This document shows positions 58,520 to 64,000 of a DNA stretch of 64,000 bases, piece after piece. The position numbers were made by a program, and so were the translations under genes. The notes beneath the pieces were generated by a model. It was given only the letters and a program-made list of their open reading frames with translations, had not been told where the DNA came from and ran no database searches. Source of the stretch: Bolinopsis microptera (taxonomy: Eukaryota > Ctenophora > Tentaculata > Lobata > Bolinopsidae). Numbering within the stretch: the first letter of the stretch is position 1; each line of letters opens with the position of its first letter. The stretch covers positions 23,577,603 to 23,641,602 of the forward strand of contig NC_087072.1 of the NCBI RefSeq assembly GCF_026151205.1, written 5' to 3'.

Positions 58520-59522
58520 GGGGGGGGGGACAATGGATATTTTTTGTGAAACTTGATTTCGAGATAGCACTTGACCAACAAACTAGGACCAGTGACCGAA
58601 CTTTTGAGGGGGTCCCGGACCCTAACCACCAAACGGTGCCCGCGGGGCAGCCACGCCCATATTTGGTCCAAATTAGGCCCAATTTAGCCAAATACCCTGA
58701 ACATGCCCAAATCCAGATTTTATGTGCTCTACTTGTAGCTAGTGGTCTCCTGAACTCGTATATGAAATTTCATCAAGATTGGACAAAAAATGACTGAGTT
58801 ATGGGCCAAAAACCATATGCCCACATTTGGGCATACGCACCAAATTTGGTAGATTTCGTCCCATAAATTGGGCAAATATCAATATTTTTGAATGAAACTT
58901 ACTTTATAAGAAAGGTAAGCCTAAACTACATATTCTCTGTAAGTTATAGCTTTATATTTGTTTAAATGTGGATACTTAGGCGAAAAAACCACAAAAAATG
59001 TACTAAATTGCCCGTATCTTGGTTCGCGATATTCGCGGAATTGATCTCATTAAAATTGTAACAACTCAATCGGTTTTCAAAATTTTTGCATGAAATTTTC
59101 GGAATCGACTTGAAATCGCATTTCCATTTTATTTTGAGAACAGATTTTTGATTTAGGCCTCCAAAAAAATTTGGCGGCCAAATTCCAAAATTTTCCCGGA
59201 AAAATTCAGAATATGGGCATATGGTTTTTGGCCCATAACTCAGTCATCTTTAGTCCAATCTTGATGAAATTTCATACACGAGTTCAGGAGACCACTAACT
59301 ACAAGTAGAGCACCTAAAATCTGAGTTTTGGGCATGTTCAGGGTATTTGGCTAAATTGGGCCTAATTTGGACCAAATATGGGCGTGGCTGCTCCGCGGGC
59401 ACCGTTTGGCGGTTAGGGTCCGGGACCCCCTCAAAAGTTCGGTCACTGGTCCTAGTTTGTTGGTCAACTGCTATCTCGAAATCAAGTTTCACAAAAAAAT
59501 ATCCATTGTCCCCCCCCCCCCC
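58520..59522. mobile_element. 1.0-kb foldback element with TTAA flanks (piggyBac-type MITE)
   Basis: About 310 bp at each end are inverted repeats of one another, beginning with GGGGGGGGG and ACAATGGATA and running in to CATATGCCCA. TTAA directly flanks both sides (58516-58519, 59523-59526), the target choice of piggyBac. The short ORFs inside are mirror shadows of the inverted repeat. Confidence 0.75.
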
Positions 59523-60420
59523 TTAAACAAGCGCGTCACGCAGTACGCTTAGACTCATGGCTATACTAGGTGAAATGTGCTATATATACATCGTATTGTT
59601 ATCGTACGATAATCTAAAACATCACAATAACCCTTGTAGCGCGATGTGTTACTGGACCGCGCCGCGCATCCAATAATGCTTCTCGCAACCGACCACCTTC
59701 GTTAAATCGGCGAAATAAGATGCACTACTGGGCCTCGCCGAGCTGCGAAGAATTGACATCGTCAATTAACAATAACTCCTTTTATTTAGTACAGGTAACG
59801 TGATAACATGTTATGAAACACGCTGCATGCACCATTACATATCATAAATCTCATTAAGTTAAACAATAGAATAGTTAAAATTGACACGCTTATTGGTTAT
59901 GATATTGATCATAATCAATAATTTTGATTACCCACACAGAGAACAGTCGACTGTTGGAGGACTTCGCCGCTTCGACGCGCCGCGCTTGACATACGTTGCA
60001 TGCCAATTTTCGCGCGCGAAGCGCGCGCCGCCGAAGGGATATTGGGATACGAAACATGTATCAACGCCGCGCAAATTAGCATTCTTGCTTCGATCATTGC
60101 TCTGCTTCGCAGAGCAACGATCTCGATGGATTGACATCGTCAATCAAAGTCGACTGATATGATGCACGCATTCCGATCTATTACATATCATCATCGAAAC
60201 TACGAAAGTATATTCAATATTGTTTTCATAACTTTTGTTGCTGTGGTCGTATTTTATCCGGGAAAACACTAACAGTCCCATTGCATTTCATGAGCATATA
60301 GAATTCATTCCTGCAAAGTGCAACATGATTATCAAGCATTGCAAAGTTTCTTGTATCACGTCGCTATCACGTGACTATCACGTGACTGAAACAGTCAAAT
60401 CGACAACAAAGTCAACAGGC
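59523..60420. repeat. Region of palindromic repeat debris
   Basis: Contains TTGACATCGTCAAT palindromes near 59753 and 60133, the inverted CGCGCGCGAAGCGCGCG near 60010, and a stretch matching the 58.06-58.08 kb sequence in reverse (ACAAGCGCGTCACGCAGTAC) at 59527. No gene. Confidence 0.5.
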
Positions 60421-60429
60421 TGAATCAGG

Positions 60430-60835
60430 AAACTTGGTTAACTGACGGTCCCAGACACACCAAACTGACACTCGGCCACAAGCACGCCAAAATCATCAAA
60501 AACCTCAACACTATACTCAGCAACAACAGACAAGATTACACTTACAGAACAGTAGTTCACCTCATCACGGGTCACTGCGGCTTAAACAAACACCTTCACA
60601 CCATTTGCAAATCAAACACCAGTGCTTGTTTCCTCTCGACGGAGAGGAAACTTTCTCACACTTCCTTAGACAGTGTCCGGCTATTGCCCAAACTAGAGGT
60701 CAATATTTCCAGGACTACTACCTCTCTGTCAATGACATATTCGACAACCAACACATCACCACAATTGTCAATTTCGCAAACCGCACCAAACGCTTAATTG
60801 TGCCGGAAGAGCTGGATCAGACCGGGGTGACTTAA
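60430..60835 (+). pseudogene. LINE C-terminal RNase H / zinc-knuckle relic
   Basis: The frame reads KLTLGHKHAKIIKNLNTI then RTVVHLITGHCGLNKHLHTI, a Cys/His block ending in HFLRQCPAIAQTR, and a stop at 60833. This order (ITGH...NKHLH...C...H...ECP-like) is that of the ribonuclease H tail of I/Jockey/R1-type LINEs. A frame change occurs near 60605. Confidence 0.68.
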
Positions 60836-61341
60836 AGTATTATCTCATATGCTGTCTCGTCCCGTTTTACTTTTCCAAACCCAGCTGGCATTTAAGCGTA
60901 TAATTTTGACTCATATCACTTCTTACACCATCCTCCACCATTCACTCTGATTTCACCGGCAACCTTCCCCAGGGTTGCCCCACCCGAGAGGTAGGCAGAG
61001 CATCTCAATGCTATCCTCTCGTGGGCTATCTTTGCCCAGCCTCTCTTTAAAAAAATTTTAAAAATCGGTCATCTTTATATCCAATACGATATAGTACAAA
61101 ATAGCGCGCTTTTCTTATATATATATATATAATCCATGGCGAGTGAATTAGTGTGTAGTGAAACCGGCCGACCAGCGTAGTGTACTGATGTGTACATGAG
61201 TATAGTTTACTTTTGCTTACAATTTCTTGAATTACAGATACAAATTAAGTTCTACGGCAATTTAATTGAATTTCAAGGAATCATTATCAAGTATTTCCCG
61301 TATTTAATGCATAATTTATCAATATTTATTATGAAGTGAGC

Positions 61342-61447
61342 TTTGCTCTATCCAGAGCTCTCTCGCTTGCAGTAGCGCGCGACCGCCGAAGTACGCGTAT
61401 ACACATGGCTATGTGAAAAGTGAGCTGATTAGAGCTTATACTTAAAG
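61342..61447. mobile_element. Fragment of the foldback element
   Basis: GCTCTATCCAGAGCTCTCTC...AGTAGCGCGCGACCGCC followed by ACACATGGCTATGTGAA. Same motifs as the element at 57508. Confidence 0.6.
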
Positions 61448-61939
61448 TTATAGTGAATGGAAATCTAGCGACCGCCAAAACGAAACAGCGGGCGCAATTC
61501 TAGTTACAGTATGACTATGTGATCGATGTAATTAATCGAAACTTATTACAATTCTTAAGCCGTGAATGAATGGGAAATGTACATCGGAATTATGTCGAAC
61601 ATAAATAGTCTCGATCGTAAGGTAGCTACTCCTTCATGAATTAATCTAGTCTACAGATGTTTGAAACCGTTCCGATGTAGCGTGAACACCCTGTACATTG
61701 TGAAGTTTTGTACGTATAACTAACATTATAAACTATCATATCCAGGTACTTAGATCAAGATTCAAGATGCGAATAGATAAAATGGGGTACAATGGAGACT
61801 TGAAGTCGTCTATTCTCGATCAGCGTGCCTTATGGAATCTCTAAGACAAAGCCGAACCGCATGGAGAACAGCACTAGACACAAGAGAACGGTACATTTCA
61901 ATAATTGTCTTTATTTGCTACAAGTTTTATTTCGCACGC

Positions 61940-62480
61940 GAAAAGGGGTTGCTAGTAGTAGTTGCAGCGTATGTCCAGTCTTTATGTTTAGTTTGTAATT
62001 ATTATATAAGTTGCTGGGGTGGAATCGAAATCCCAAAACACAGGCTGAATAAAATTTGTGCAATTGCAAAACGATGTATGAGACTGCTATTTGGTAACAT
62101 CCCCGATTTTGATCATAATTCATAAAGAATACTACTTTAACTTAACAATAACATGTGCACGTTGTTCGTTCGAGAACTTATAATAAACATATTATGGCTA
62201 GCATTAGCAAGAAATACTGTCTTGAACACACTAAACCGCTGTTCACTGAGCTGAAAATTATGAATCCGGAGAATCTGCACATGTATCATACATTTATGGA
62301 ACTATTCAAAATCCTTAAATTTGATGTCCCTCAGTCCATTAAAGATAGCTTTTCAAGTTCTGCCCTAAAAATGAAAAACTTCGTTTGATCCCATTACTGA
62401 GATTAGATATCTCCCAACAGAACTTTCTGTACACCTCTACCAAAATTTGGAATGATCTCATCCCTAATAGCAATGTATAG
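61940..62480 (+). pseudogene. LINE reverse-transcriptase C-terminal relic
   Basis: CISCWGGIEIPKHRLNKI then AIAKRCMRLLFGN, then EHTKPLFTELKIMN and after a frameshift FLYTSTKIWNDLIPNS. These are consecutive landmarks of the LINE ORF2 region after the polymerase core. Frames are broken in at least two places. Confidence 0.65.
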
Positions 62481-63392
62481 TATAAGTATAACTATTACTA
62501 TCAGTAAGGCTCTTTAAACATGCTATTGTCAAAGCCTACTTTGAGAATGACTCAAATCCGTTTGTCACCAAAAAGTACCTTTAACTTACCCAAAAACATA
62601 GTTTTCGGGTATTCTACTTGTAGCTGCTGGCCTCTTGAGCGCATAATTTAATATAGCAGGTTATTCCTTCATGAATTAATCTAGTCTACAGATGTTTGTA
62701 AACCCCCCTCCCCCCCCCTCCGTTATCAGTTTTACAAATAGCTATTCTGGTTTTCAGATTTTTTTAAATATGCGTAATTTGTCGCATATAACTGAAAAAT
62801 CGAGATTTTTCGCGGCAAACGTCAAAAATCGCGGTATGTCCCGGAGAATTGGAAAAATCGCGATTCCGCAATCCGCACGTGCCGCAATTTCCTTTTGCCC
62901 TTGACTCACAATGACAATATTTTTACCGGTGATCGCAATCGTACCTTGGCTAAGCCCTATATTTTTCGGCTACGATCACTTGTACTCTGAGATTTTATTT
63001 TTAGTCCAACCGGGACTTTATTTTGTTTTATTTTTTTTATTTTTATTTTATTTGTTGTAGTTTATATACAATTGTTTTACTGGCATTTACTAATTGCACG
63101 ACTAATTTGTTTTTTGTTATTGTTATGATCCTCCTTTTAGCTGATTATGATTGTAGTTTAGTCGTTAAGATGATGTTCTGTTCAATATCGTATATTAGTA
63201 TAATTATTCGCTTTAATTTTTATCTCATTCATCTTTACTAGCCGCATCGAACATCTACAAATCCTTCCGGGTACTAGTAGTACAGCAGTAGCGAAGTTTC
63301 CGAGGAGTTAGTGCCACTCTTTTATTAGACATTTCAAAATTTGTTCGGTTGCTCGGTCTCTACTGCGATATTCTCTTTTTGATCCTTGAACC
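62481..63392. other. No gene recognised upstream of the lectin-like gene
   Basis: AT-rich, with a poly-C tract at 62706. The sequence TATTCCTTCATGAATTAATC and following bases at 62660-62690 repeat 61630-61660, so part is repetitive. The promoter of the following gene should lie at the right end. Confidence 0.4.
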
Positions 63393-64000
63393 ATGCAATC
63401 GACCCTACGATTCCAGCACATACTACTTATCGTAGTATTCACTACTACTTTGATTGTGGTGCTTTTATCTTCTTTCCTTGAAAATAAAGACCAAACCTTA
63501 AAACCAGCATCTACCATCGAAAGATATTCTCAAAAAAGTGAAAGTTCTCACTTTGGTAGGGAGGCTAAAAAAACTGACTATTCTTCTGGACAGATAAAAT
63601 ATCGCATTCAGTTCACATACGAAGGAAAATGTGTAGGTATATCAGAAAATAACACCCTAGTTGTATCTTACTGCAATCCTAATGTTAAACAAGCTTATGT
63701 CTATGATTCTACCGGCATATTCACGTTTGAAGAGACTGATCTTTGTGTTGGACTTAAGTTTGCGACAGATTTAGGACTAGTTCATTGTGAGCAGGCAATA
63801 AAGTTAGATTTATGGAATGGGAGTTTAACTCAAAGCGTAAAAAAAAGTGTCCTCTGTGTATCACCATTACACGATAATAAACCCACTTCAGAGCCAGAAC
63901 TGGGCGATACTATTGCTCTTACATCATGTGATGAAAAAGCTTCTGCTGTACAATTGTTAGAAGAGCGATCATTTCTTAAAGATAGGGCAGCACTTTTGTT
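63393..64000 (+). CDS. Type II membrane protein with beta-trefoil (R-type) lectin-like ectodomain, partial
   Basis: The ATG at 63393 (AACCATGC) opens a frame that stays open to the window edge, 202 codons so far. Residues 1-8 are a short cytoplasmic end, and about 9-29 are a membrane anchor (HILLIVVFTTTLIVVLLSSF). A polar stem of about 45 residues follows. The ectodomain then shows spaced units GKCVGISENNTLVVSYC, TDLCVGL...GLVHC and SVLCVSPL...DTIALTSC, that is, Cys-hydrophobic-x-hydrophobic ... hydrophobic-Cys repeats as in QxW/R-type beta-trefoils. Two N-glycosylation sequons (NNT, NGS) fit a lumenal or extracellular location. The QxW residues themselves are not clear. Function unknown; carbohydrate binding is inference. 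Confidence 0.65.
   Translation, partial: MQSTLRFQHILLIVVFTTTLIVVLLSSFLENKDQTLKPASTIERYSQKSESSHFGREAKKTDYSSGQIKYRIQFTYEGKCVGISENNTLVVSYCNPNVKQAYVYDSTGIFTFEETDLCVGLKFATDLGLVHCEQAIKLDLWNGSLTQSVKKSVLCVSPLHDNKPTSEPELGDTIALTSCDEKASAVQLLEERSFLKDRAALL

Noticed and set aside
58513-58797. Two mirrored ORFs at the ends of the foldback element
   Set aside because: They are the same sequence in the two inverted arms and carry no transposase motif.

Overview
This window is nuclear DNA of an animal, most likely a non-vertebrate metazoan. The best gene is a multi-exon homologue of the animal cytoskeletal adaptor family SRCIN1 (p140Cap) / KIAA1217 (SKT). Introns have GT-AG borders and run from about 100 bp to several kb. 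Three perfect RFX X-box palindromes and an interstitial CCCTAA/CCCTGA array are present. Much of the rest is satellite DNA, LINE relics, Helitron-like elements and small inverted-repeat transposons. I cannot name the species or phylum.

Layout. 1-600 is a 13-bp minisatellite. 2.9-13.4 kb holds five small, well-bordered plus-strand exon candidates; all end in phase 0, and three could be alternative first exons of one gene. 13.45-17.01 kb is a 3.56-kb terminal-inverted-repeat element flanked by CTATTA, with a decayed Mutator-like transposase and telomere-like DNA inside. 17-25 kb is intergenic or intronic and rich in tandem repeats. 25.16-36.17 kb and 45.70-56.09 kb are two arms of a large inverted duplication. 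Arm A (plus strand) carries exons 1-9 of the SRCIN1/KIAA1217-like gene with an intact frame but no 3' end. Arm B (minus strand) carries the same nine exons and continues into four further exons to a stop at 43739. In arm B, exons 1 and 2 contain six single-base indels. The spacer (36.2-43.7 kb) holds another Helitron-like copy with a large CT microsatellite, two LINE relics and hAT-type MITEs. A 100-N scaffold gap lies at 56086-56185, exactly at the outer end of arm B. 56.2-63.3 kb is mostly transposon debris. At 63393 a new gene starts and runs off the window; it encodes a type II membrane protein with a beta-trefoil (R-type) lectin-like ectodomain.

How the parts fit. Exon phases of the SRCIN1/KIAA1217-like gene are mutually consistent from exon 1 to exon 13. 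Combining exons 1-9 as read in arm A with exons 10-13 next to arm B gives 4968 nt, or 1655 codons plus stop. No single copy in this assembly is intact: arm A has clean 5' exons without an end, and arm B has the end but frameshifted 5' exons. The inner breakpoint of the duplication lies in a Helitron-like element. Two other short reading frames are shared by both arms and run opposite to the host gene: a Cys-rich ORF divergent from exon 1, and a tiny first-exon candidate behind an E-box/CCAAT cluster in intron 3.
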